64,000 nucleotides of DNA from Pochonia chlamydosporia 170. Its lineage: Eukaryota; Ascomycota; Sordariomycetes; Hypocreales; Clavicipitaceae. The stretch lies in assembly GCF_001653235.2 (NCBI RefSeq), contig NC_035792.1, forward strand, positions 4,898,001 through 4,962,000. Reading direction: 5' to 3'. The position numbers and the translations under genes were made by a program. Below are positions 54,668-64,000 of this stretch, piece after piece (positions within the stretch are counted from its first letter, which is position 1; each line of letters begins with the position of its first letter). The notes below the pieces were generated by a model. It ran no database searches, was not told the DNA's origin, and saw only the letters and a list, made by a program, of their open reading frames with translations.

Positions 54668-57600
54668 TTATGAAGGGTCGTAATTCCAAAGTCTTTTTCG
54701 CTCCGAGGCCCACCACAGGCCAACTTTTTCTGCTTCAAGGAGCCAATCGGCGGCCTCGTCGCCGTATTTTCCGCGAACCGTGGATGCCAAGCTGTTGATG
54801 GACCACTCCAACACACGTTTCAACTCCATCGGGTCTTTGCCCAGGTCTGAGAAGACGTATTCTGTCTTCTTGTCCAAGGGGAGAATCAGCCTCCAAGGTG
54901 TGTCTGACGAGGTGATGGTCAGCATTCTGCCGCCGGGGTTGACCAAACCATAATTCCACGCACGGCGGCCCTTGTGCGTGGTCTTGAAGGGCCGAATAAG
55001 CGACTGGCCTTCGTAGTCTTGTACCAAGTCTGCGGCGGCAGCAGTGTCCTTTTGGTTGAGTGACCCGGTGTTAACGAGGAGGTCGAGAATGGTGGGCAGA
55101 ATGCTGAGCGACGTTGCGTTGACTCTGTGCTGCACCCGGGGGAGCTTGGGGTGCCTGAAGGTGATGGGCACGCGGAAATTGCTAATGTGGCCATTCTCAT
55201 AGGTGCCCGTCTTGCTAAAGTCCTCCTTGAAGGCCTGGCCGTGATCTCCCACGAAAATAACAAGCGTCTCGTCCGAGATGCCCTGATCGTCAAAGAGTTG
55301 CATGAGCTGGCCAATCCACGCGTCGTTGAAGCGGATCGTGTTGAGGTAGCTGTTGAGGTCCTTGTGCGTCTGCATCAAGCCGTGCGCCGAGCCCATGTAC
55401 TCGCTCGAGTTGAACCACTTGGGCACCGCCCAGGGATGGTGCGTGGTGCTGGTAAAGTGCGACAGGAACATGCGCTGGTTGTTTGCCGTCGCATTAGTGA
55501 TGTAGTCGGTGATGTACGTCTTGAGGGCTGTTTCCGGGAAGCCAAAGTAGTTGATCTCTTCCAACTCGGGGTTGTTCTCGGCGTCCTCCTTGATGCGGTT
55601 CTTGTTCACAATGTGCTTGAAGCCAATCTTGGAATCAAACTTGTCCTGGCGATCGTAGCCGTCCGTGACGGCCTGGAAAAAGGCCGGGTACCATTGGTGG
55701 TCGCGGAAGTTGCTCGACGAGGTGTTGGGCTTGAGTGTATTGAAGAGCTGGAGCAGTTCTGGGAGGCACGGCTGATAACTTTCCGTCTCTGCTTCCTCGA
55801 ACATGTCGACCGGCATCGGCCAAGCGCCGCAGTGGACGGCGGCCAAGCTCTTGGTCGATACGCTGCTCGTGGTGAGCCCGCCATTCACATTGACGCCACC
55901 AAAGCCATCCTTCGTCTTGTCATTCCATTCCGCGTACTTGCGCCCAAAGGCTGTGCCGTTTTTGCTCTTCCAGTTGCCCGGTTTGCCGGTGACTCGTTCG
56001 GTATTGGGAGAGATGTGCGAGAGCAGCTCATTGACGTCGTCCTGGTCGAGGTCGTCGTGGGACTTTATAAGCAAGTCGTGGAAACCAGAACCCTGCTGCA
56101 AGGGAAACAGCTCTTCACGCATGCTTTCCATCAAAATCAGGGCAATGTGCCTAATCTTCACCGAACCGTCCTGCAAGGCCTTTTGGAGGGGCTGCAACAC
56201 CGGGTTGTCTAGGTTGGAGATCTTCATGGGATCGTTTGCGGGATTGTAATACGGGTCCAGTACGAGCGGATCCGGGCAGCTGTGGTCGTGACTCGTGGTG
56301 TTTTTGACGAGTTCTTGGACAGTGGCTGTCGTGGCCTCGGGGTCCCAACGAGTGAAGCCCTGGGGCAGCTCTGCCGGCAGCCAGTCGGGCTTCCTCTCTC
56401 GGTATTTTTGGATAATGTCATTTGCCGTGCCCGGAGCCCAGCCCTTGAAATTTCCCTTGGGTGACTCCCATTTCGCGCGGTCCAGAAGGTCGGGCAGCGG
56501 CCAGGAAGTCGTTGCACATTCGACAGACTTTGGCGCAAAAACGGCGAGCAGCGGCAGCGGCAAGGTGGTAAACATGCGACTGTACGGCCGCTCCGGGTCG
56601 AAGAGTACCAAAATGGAAAGGAAACCCAGCACGACCATGACGCTAAAGCTCAAAGGAACAAAGCGCGGGCATTGCATGGCACGAGGCGACATGGCATCGC
56701 CGTCGCTAGCCCGTCGGCGCGTGTTGCTGGGCAGCTCATCGTAGTCGGAGTCGGAGTCGTCGTATTCGTGGGTGGGTAGGAGAGAGGACTCGGTTTCCCC
56801 CTTTGACTTTGGTGACGATCCGCCGACACCAGCCTTGGACGCAGTCCATCGAATTACTGACAAGGTACGTGTTAGAGGATGAAATCAAGTTTGCCGTCCA
56901 GGACGCTTTATAGCTTTTGGGAGGGGCAGCAGACAAACCTGATCGTGCATGAATCTCACCGGCCGCCAGGGCCGCGCTCACAGCTTTGTAGAGTCGGAGC
57001 TTGACAATCCATGAGACTATCAAAATAATACAGGTAAAGGCAAGCGGCGTCGCACCCTCGCTGAGCAAGACTTTTCGGCCCTCCTCGCTAAAGGCAAACG
57101 AGGTTGCGTCGCCCCAGTCGATCTCGCCACCAGTTTGATAAAAGAAGCCCAACTGGGAGGAAGCAGCGCCAAGATTGACGAGGCTGGAAAATTGCCAAAC
57201 GGCCACCGTTAGCAAGCGCGAACTGCAAAACGTCACAAGGGGAGAAATGAAAACGGGCGCGGCGTTTTTGCTCAAGACTTGTTCGTATCCCACCGCCGAG
57301 CATAAAACATCGCGAACGAAGGTGGTGAAGCTTAAACTTTGGCGGTGGCGCTTTTATGCGGCGGCGCCGGCGCCAGCGCCAGGGGGACGTGGACAATGAT
57401 GGAGTTGAAGGGGCACTGGGGGGGCATTTGGGACAAAGAGCATGCCGTGCAGTGATGTGCAATGCTGTGTGGTCTGGTGCATTTGATGTCAAGTGTCTGG
57501 TGGGATGCTCGCGTGCCAACTTACCAGATCAAGGCGCCAACGACAAACCCAAGCAGGGCAAATAACCCATTCCTGCGGCGCAACAGAAGCCAAACCAGAC

Positions 57601-57757
57601 TAGTCAAGACAATATCGGGAACGATGAAGACCGGTAGGCAAAAGATGAAGACGCCGGTCGGAAAGACATGTGCGTTGAGAAACAGACGCAGAAGCTTGGT
57701 CGTCGTAGTCGAAACAAAGAAGATTGCGAATAAAAAGCAAACCAAAGAAGGATACAT
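54668..57757 (-). CDS. Polytopic membrane protein with extracellular sulfatase domain
   Basis: Three exons (57757-57525, 57183-56939, 56856-54668) give about 888 residues. The N-terminus has several membrane helices (YPSLVCFLFAIFFV; FPTGVFIFCLPVFIVPDIVL). An acidic/Ser loop follows, with a last helix RFVPLSFSVMVVLGFLSILV. The large sulfatase/alkaline-phosphatase-fold domain shows HIALILMESMREELFPL near its start, SHFTSTTHHPWAVP in the middle and VIFVGDHGQAFKED, whose Asp-His are metal ligands. This layout resembles LTA-synthase/arylsulfatase-type fungal proteins. The nucleophile position (usually ESTR) reads ESMR, so chemistry is uncertain. The 341-nt first intron is long for this genome but has GTAAGT, a GCTAAC branch point and TTCCAG. 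The alternative start is 57799. Confidence 0.82.
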
Positions 57758-60700
57758 TACGGGCGACCGACGGTCAGCATCGAGACAGACGGGCCACAAT
57801 CGGCGATGAAACGGTTGTAAAAGTTGATTTTCGGTCGGTATACGGAGTACAGGATACTAGGGATGGACGCGTGCCTTGCAAATGAGTCCGCCGCGCTTTG
57901 TTGAAAGGGGGCGAGACTTTGATCGTGACGTCGGGAAGCAATTAGCTGAATGACTAGGTAGTCCTGTCGTCGGGATAGTACGGTGCTTGCGATGGTAATT
58001 GCGATGATGATGGCGACGGCTCTGCGAAATCAACAAGCAAAGGAAAACCACCAAACGAGAGTGCAAGAGAGGCACGTGTGCGAGCAGGAGGACGCGAGTG
58101 GACGTAGGGAGATGTTTTATAAAAGGAATTGAAATTGGGAGTCGTGGGAAGGGAGAGACGGAGCCCTGGAACGAGAAAACGACAGAAGACGGAGCAGATG
58201 GGCGGAATGATGACGGGCTGCTGCGAGATTTGATGAGATGAGGGTGGTAAGATCAAATGAAATTCATGAGCCAGAGGGGCAACGGGATGGCGGCCAGCCC
58301 TGGCTTGAACCAGACTGCACTGGGGCCAGCACTGGAGCAAGTGCTTGAGTCTGAACTGCACAGTAGACCGGACTGGATTCCAAGCACAGTGCAGTCAAGC
58401 AGTCAAGACTGGTCTAGTGGGCAAATCTGGGTCAAGCTGGTGGCGGCGGCGGCAAGGAAAAAGCGGAGGATCAAATGGGCTGCAGATGCAAATGCCAGTC
58501 AAGTTGGTTCAGGAAAAGGTTAAACCAAGCCAGGGGGTTCCGGAACTAGGCTGCTTAAGGATAACCAGCACGCGAGACTTGGGGTGGATGAATGAGACGA
58601 AGAATGAAATAACGATGAAGGAATCCATCAACAAACGGTCCGTTCCCGGTTCCTGGTGCCTGGCAAAGGCCAACGCGACGTGGTCGATTGATTGATGATG
58701 CGGATGCGGATGCCACTTGAGCAGTTGAGGGGTTTCTGCAGGCTTTGTTTTGGCAGACACAATGAAAATGCTATCAGACTGTGATTGAATCGACGTCATA
58801 AAGAGCCGAAATGATGTGTCCGTAAGCAGAGTGAACGTGCAAAGGGAGAAAGTCTTTCATACCGATGCTGTTATGCAAGAACAAACATCGGTTCAATGTT
58901 GGTCCCTGTTGGTTCCATGTTCCATGTTCCATAGCTGGTAACTTGTCCTCTACACACCACACACCGGAAACCGATCACATCGCCAGAGCATTGAAATACA
59001 AAACAATACAAAATACATTTGTATTGTATCCTTGGCAATGCTCTGGCTCTGGCACCATCTGCTTCGCTGAAAAGCGGGATTGGATGCAACTCAGACGTGT
59101 GCATCCGCCCATGACGGTTCTTACTCCCCTTTCTTCACACCCGTTGACGTCTGGCAGAACGGCCAGACTGGTTGACTACATGGAGCAGGAATCGAAGACT
59201 TCTTCACCCAACAAACTTGGCCGACAGTCTCGTCTCCTCAGGACTCACGACCGCATAGTAATGTTTGACAGACCATCCAAATCGTCCTGGCACACGTTGC
59301 TTCCAGCATCAACTTGCAACCCCCGTTCAATATCCACATTTCCATTCCTCCCCCCACAAAACAAGGAACAGATGGTGTCGCAAAGCAATCCTTGGGGCCC
59401 TTGAAATACGAGCGGCGGAGCCTCACCCATCACAAGACAGTCAGACAGTCCGTGAGCATAGCCGCGCCGCGCCGCCCCTGACATGGCTGGATTAGGATGT
59501 CCCCGATGGACTGTGAGGTCTGGGCTTTGATATGCTGAATCACTGCTGATCCATATCTTGTGGAACATTCAACGTCTCCAGGCTGTCAAACTGTGACAGT
59601 GAAGTCTGGTGGTTCTTGTGGTGCAAAGGTACTCCGTACAAGGAACAGAGACTGGCAGCTTTCCCTGCTAACGCCGTCCAACACAGACACAAAATCGAAA
59701 ACTCTAAAGGCAGACGATGCCAGCAACGTACCAGACAAAGACGGCGTATCCGCAGCTTCTTCTCCTCCGATGCAGCTATATTCCCCCGGCATCACAGCTG
59801 CCTCCCGTCACACAGACCCTGGTACCAGGCTTTGAACAGAGCAAACTCATCCCACCTGCGGGTTGTTTTGACCCCGAGGACCTGCTGCATAGAGGCTACC
59901 ATTGGCCCTTCTCATGGTATGTGTGTGACGATCCCAGTATCTCTTCACATCTGCAGTCTCCCCAACGTGGCATTGGAACAGATTGACTCTCAGGAATCGT
60001 CCGTAACGACATTCGAGTCGTGTCCATCAACCAGTCTGCCCTGCCTCACAGTCTTGAAACAGGCACGTCAAGTCAGCCCCAGACATTCTGTTGATCATCG
60101 TCAAGCCAAGCTCAACGACTCCCACCGCCGAGGCTCCATTTTCGTTGTCTCCTGATCGAGCACACTTCCCGTCCATGTCGAAGCTTCTGCTGACGGGTCG
60201 CTCGTGTGTCCCCGCCAATGCTAGCACCTCTCCGGAGTAGTGTGATGCACGTCGTGTTGTATCCCTGCCAAATTAGCTCAGCCCGTTCCAGGTACTTTAA
60301 ATATTGACATTACGTCTATACGAACAGGCGATGCGATGCTTCATTTTCTTTTGTTCTGGCGCAGGTCCTCGGCAATCCAGTCATGGAGTGGCGGCAAGCC
60401 ATTACAGCGTTCCAATCTGGTGATGACACAACTCAGGAGTATGTCAATGGCCTGGCCTGCAAAGTCGGTCTATTCTGTTGTCCCGAGCACGCGGACCAAG
60501 TACTCCTATGGCAAAGGCAAGAAAGGTTCAAGCCGGCCATCGTACGCCACGGAAGTCAGCCGAAGCCGACAAGGTGTTGACGTGGAGCAACAGCAAACTA
60601 ACGGCACAGAGTTGCAGGCTGGGGAACATTGAAAAGGGGCGGCCAAGAAGCAAGCCACCATGCCAGCCCAATCCACAGCCACTCTCTCTGTCTCCCCTGT

Positions 60701-62168
60701 TCTCTCGTGTGCCGAAATGCGAACACAGCCGGGTACGGCGTACCTGGTATGGGGGAGATATGCCCTGGTTGGTTGGATCAAGAGCACGCTGTGTGGCATA
60801 CCAGCAAATGGTTCACTTCCTTGCCTCGAAGGGGAAATTGGTCACGATACCGCCTGTCGACCTGGCATTCGTGATGAAGGACAATTCATCTTTTTTCAAG
60901 AGGCTCCGAAACCAAGGACAGAATCAGAATCAGAATCAGGGGCCATCTCAGCCCTGTAGTGAGGTGCATGTGGCCACTGCGCCGTTACACCCATTTGTTA
61001 CCATTTGTGAACGCTCGGCACGCATGCCAGTCTTTGCTTCGGTCTCTAACCCGAATGCATTTGACACGGACTCCCAGCTCCCTCGGCTGGCTTGGTCAGT
61101 TCGGCCACAAGACAGTCGGTCAATTGTCTCACTGACGCGACACGACCCCATGGACCGAGTAATGAAGCAGATTAACGACAGTCTATTGCGCACACCGAAG
61201 CCTCAATTGATCCAATACATTCAGCAGCCCCTCCTTTGAGGTAGACTATCAGGTGCCCAACCGCCAACCGCCAAATGCCAAAAGCGCAACTATGCCTCCG
61301 GCCCATCATCCAATTCTTTGAGAACTTTGACCATTTCCATGGACACTCCACAAGAGGGGGCCGGCTAGGGCTATGCGAGCAGCAATAAAAGGGAACACAG
61401 AGTGGCTAGTGACTGTGTTTCCTCCTAGCGCAGGGATCTCGCCAAGACGGCCCTGGTGCATTGATAATTGGTTCATTTGGAACCGTGATTGTCAAGGTGC
61501 AAATTAAACCCCATGCCTGTTGGTCTCTCGAAATGCCAACGTGCATGAAGCCTAAAAATACCCATACGTTTGCCAAGCAGTTCAGAAGCCACGCACGAGA
61601 CCAGATTGAACCGCGCCGATTGGTCCAGTTGAGCTCTAGCCAGCAACAGGTTTCGTCTGATTTCGGGAAAGGGCTGGCCATGAAGACAACTTTATTCTGA
61701 GTCTTTCTCGGAAAGGGGAATGTCAAACGAAACGCGTCTTAAGATGCGGCAGTTCCCTAATGCCCCGAGGTTTCTTGAAGGAACACCAACAACAAATTGG
61801 CAAGGAGAGGATGGAAAGACTACATGTGTCATCGAATTACACTGCTACCCTATACCTACTTACAAAACGTTTTCGTTCCGTGCCCATGCCCAACTGGCGT
61901 TTATATTGCATATACGGTCATGGGATGGCAGTTGGCAGTCCTGCAGTGGTTACTCTCGTGATGGTTTATGAATTGACGTATAGTGAGCATGATGAGGCAG
62001 CTTCTTGATGCGTAAAGTCCAAAGTCTGGATGTATTCTTAGACAACTTATACCTGCAAATCTGCACCATATGCCTTGCTTCACACAGATACCATAGACTT
62101 GACGTGTATCCCTCACTGCAAGTCCTGCCCCGACATGATAGCGAAACATGTTTCCAAAGACCGCAACC
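57758..62168. other. Gene-poor 4.4-kb interval
   Basis: No ORF on either strand has recognisable domains. The longest, at about 60508-61239 plus, is low-complexity and unconvincing. CCAGAC/CTGG-rich sequence occurs at 58300-58450. A 66-nt hairpin is at 58982-59047. A short (CAGAAT)n tract lies at about 60920-60940. It may hold untranslated leaders, a decayed gene or a noncoding RNA; the sequence does not decide. Confidence 0.45.
58982..59047. repeat. Two-stem perfect hairpin
   Basis: Outer arms GCCAGAGCATTG (58982-58993) and its exact complement (59036-59047), 12 bp. Inner arms ACAATACAAA (59003-59012) and its exact complement (59018-59027), 10 bp, with a 5-nt loop. It could be a small foldback element or an RNA structure. 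Confidence 0.75.
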
Positions 62169-62706
62169 TTAGTCATGCGGCTCGGTCTCAAAACGGTCGC
62201 CTTCGAGGTGGTCTGTGACGCCTGGGATTTCGTCGCAAACGTACAAATGGCCACCCGCCTTGGTGAGAATGGTTCCGTACTTTTTCATGGCGTCCTTGTC
62301 GAAGCATCCAACTGCCAGGTTGATGAATTTGCTGGTCTCGCCACGGTAAAACAGGTAACTCCCGCAGTTATTGCAGAAGCCGCGATGCTTTCCCGGGGTG
62401 GCCTGGTAGGTTCTGAGTGTTGAGTCTGCGTCAAACTTGACGTCGGTTTTCTTGAGCTGATGAAATCTGAACAAAAGCGAGCCTGTGACCTTACGACACC
62501 AGACACATTGGCACGTTCCGATCTATGAGAGAAACATTAGCTTTTGGTCTGCCCGTTTCATTCGCGGTGACACGCCCTGCCAACCGTTTGAGCTTGTGAC
62601 GTACACAGTCGTCCCAGGGGTGGTCTGGGGGAAACGTGATGGTATATCGAACCGATTCACACAGACAACCGCCGGTGATACTTGTGGGTTTCTCCAACTC
62701 CGTCAT
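62169..62706 (-). CDS. GFA/CENP-V-domain protein (glutathione-dependent formaldehyde-activating family)
   Basis: Exons 62706-62605 and 62522-62169 give 151 residues. Zinc-ligand cysteines appear as GGCLCESVRY, TCQCVWCRKVTGS and GFCNNCGSYLF, the usual CXC...CXCXXC...CXXC layout of the GFA fold. The intron (GTACGT...CATAG) joins DDC to IGTCQC. Family members are described as S-(hydroxymethyl)glutathione synthase-like, but most fungal paralogues have no proven activity. Transcribed on the same strand as the GMC oxidoreductase to its right, about 440 bp apart. Confidence 0.87.
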
Positions 62707-63147
62707 CTTGATCAGCTTACTTGCAATGGAATGCTACGCTGTGTATTCTCTTGAGATGAGGATTTGTACTTGGTCCTTTTTTTTTGTCTGTAACTGAAGG
62801 ACGTCCATTTGCCAGTTCCCCGCATTCATGTGAGCTTATTTTGACCTAGAGATGCTTTTCACGCAGCGAGCCGTTTCTCAGCCGCACATTATGTTGGTGC
62901 AAAGTTGGCACCGTGAAGCCGTTATGCCCCCCGTTTTGATGCGCAACTTTTTCCTAAATAGGAAGGCCAAACAAGATGGCGGGAGACACCGTATCTGCAA
63001 ATGGTGGTAACATGAGCTGGTGACAGGAAAACGAGCTCAATAATTGGGCACAACGGCTCATCATCATTGCAAAACTGATCTTGATTACGTTTGTGTCGTG
63101 TCTAAAATATATACAAAATTATAGGGTCCCATCTGCTCAACTCTGCG
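62707..63147. other. Intergenic
   Basis: About 440 bp including the promoter of the GFA gene and the 3' end of the GMC gene. Nothing else seen. Confidence 0.45.
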
Positions 63148-64000
63148 CTACTTTTGTCGTTTTTGCCATCGTCGGCGACAACTGTTTCCCTTCATTGCTG
63201 CAATTATTCTCTCAGAGCCCTTCTCGGCAGCCACCATGACTGCGAATTGAGGATTGACAGTCAGAGGAGCAAGGATGGAAGCGTCCACAACGTGGATATT
63301 GTTGGTGCCCATGACCTTTGTGTCTGCGTCGACACACTTGCCGATACGGCATGAACTCGACCAGTGCTGTACGGCCCCGACTGCATAGGCCGATGGGGTC
63401 GTGACATACTTTCTAATCTCTTCCAGGGTTGAGTTTTGAGCAATGTTGAGTGGCGTCAACCCATCCTTGGCAGGGGACGCCGGAGTTGACGCAGGAAGGC
63501 GCTGGAACAGAGAATGAATAAACGTGGCGACACTCTCTCCGTCGCGCGGATGCGAGTAGTATACGTCGGAGCTTGGATGAGCGGTAAACTTGCCGTCGTC
63601 AGACAACTGCACGCGACCCGACGACAACAGACCCGAGGTGCCGTATATGTTTAGGGTGATGGTATTGTTTCCTGTGTGGTCAGCGTATCCGGCAGAGCTG
63701 ACTGTGCCTTGAACTCCGCTTCGCGTGCCATCAGAGTGATTGACATAGGTCCAAAAGGCAGACGTCTGAGAAGCAAAGCTGTACGGGCCGCTGCGCGACG
63801 TCAGGTACAGGTCTCGATCCGCCGGAGCTGGATCTTCGTACTTGTAGACGTACGATTCAACGTCCGGAGAAGACAGCACGATGAAGGTGTTGGGGTTATC
63901 AAAGAGGCCAGTCCCAACGTGCGGTCGCACAATCCACGAGGACTCGTTGTACGGCGTGAAGCTCTTGGCCGCCAGCTTGCTGAGCGATTCCTGCGGGCCA
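63148..64000 (-). CDS. GMC oxidoreductase, C-terminal part (5' end outside window)
   Basis: The frame is open from base 64000 down to the stop at 63148, so the N-terminal FAD-binding domain lies beyond the right edge. About 283 residues are present. The C-terminal GMC_oxred_C block is clear: VGAVQHWSSSC with the probable catalytic His, CVDADTKVMGTNNIHVVDAS, then LTVNPQFAVMVAAEKGSERI with the Asn-Pro pair of the active site. The family oxidises alcohols, sugars or aldehydes using FAD. The subgroup looks close to cellobiose-dehydrogenase-type flavin domains, but the substrate cannot be told from this part. Confidence 0.88.
   Translation of the reverse strand, partial: GPQESLSKLAAKSFTPYNESSWIVRPHVGTGLFDNPNTFIVLSSPDVESYVYKYEDPAPADRDLYLTSRSGPYSFASQTSAFWTYVNHSDGTRSGVQGTVSSAGYADHTGNNTITLNIYGTSGLLSSGRVQLSDDGKFTAHPSSDVYYSHPRDGESVATFIHSLFQRLPASTPASPAKDGLTPLNIAQNSTLEEIRKYVTTPSAYAVGAVQHWSSSCRIGKCVDADTKVMGTNNIHVVDASILAPLTVNPQFAVMVAAEKGSERIIAAMKGNSCRRRWQKRQK

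Noticed and set aside
55127..56212. 361-codon plus-strand ORF opposite the sulfatase-domain gene
   Set aside because: Antisense to a well-supported coding exon. The translation is Val/Leu/Arg/Glu-biased as expected of a mirror frame.
58865..59404. 179-codon plus-strand ORF
   Set aside because: It overlaps the hairpin, and its composition looks like translated noncoding DNA.
60508..61239. 243-codon plus-strand ORF in the gene-poor interval
   Set aside because: Low-complexity, Arg/Ser/Pro-rich translation with a QNQNQNQ tract from a simple repeat. No motif, and no homologous look; other frames are nearly as open.

Overview
The window is nuclear DNA of a filamentous ascomycete, most likely an order Hypocreales (Sordariomycetes) fungus. 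The evidence is short GT-AG introns with CTAAC/CTGAC-like branch points, moderate GC, and proteins typical of this group: CENP-C/Mif2, Sey1, deuterolysin, Zn2Cys6 regulators and MFS transporters. The order is inferred from protein resemblance by eye, not from a search. Exon borders were fitted by hand by choosing GT/GC...AG pairs that keep frame and restore family motifs.

The left third is mostly housekeeping. It holds the 3' part of mitochondrial YME2 (1-1602), then kinetochore protein MIF2 (minus) divergent from RNase H2 catalytic subunit RNH201, then the ER-fusion GTPase SEY1 (minus) divergent from a dienelactone hydrolase. That hydrolase is convergent with a monocarboxylate-type MFS transporter. 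A small Gln/Asn-rich protein follows, then a 2-kb gene-free stretch with repeat half-elements. Next come a type II membrane glycosyltransferase-like gene and a bacterial-looking UDP-glucuronate 4-epimerase facing each other.

18944-22713 is a 3.77-kb DNA transposon with 40-bp terminal inverted repeats and an exact 5-bp target duplication. Its DDE integrase-type transposase carries about 14 in-frame stops at C-to-T-type positions, as expected of repeat-induced point mutation (RIP). To its right lie a copper amine oxidase with an apparent frameshift, an APC-family permease and a Zn2Cys6 regulator, which together suggest an amine-utilisation group. Glyoxalase I and two divergent orphan genes follow.

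From 37.8 to 46.7 kb a sugar-type MFS transporter is divergent from a GH3 beta-glucosidase with a PA14 insert. A regulator lacking its zinc cluster, a short-chain dehydrogenase and a tautomerase-like protein come next, a possible glycoside/aglycone catabolic group. 47.7-49.6 kb encodes a membrane protein with three six-cysteine modules that share an intron position. A deuterolysin protease and a polytopic sulfatase-domain protein follow, then about 4.4 kb without a convincing gene. The right edge has a GFA-domain protein and the C-terminal part of a GMC oxidoreductase that runs off the window.

A small hairpin repeat family (MITE-like) is scattered through intergenic DNA at about 14.5, 15.1, 26.2, 37.5 and 44.9 kb. 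No tRNA, rRNA or CRISPR array was recognised.
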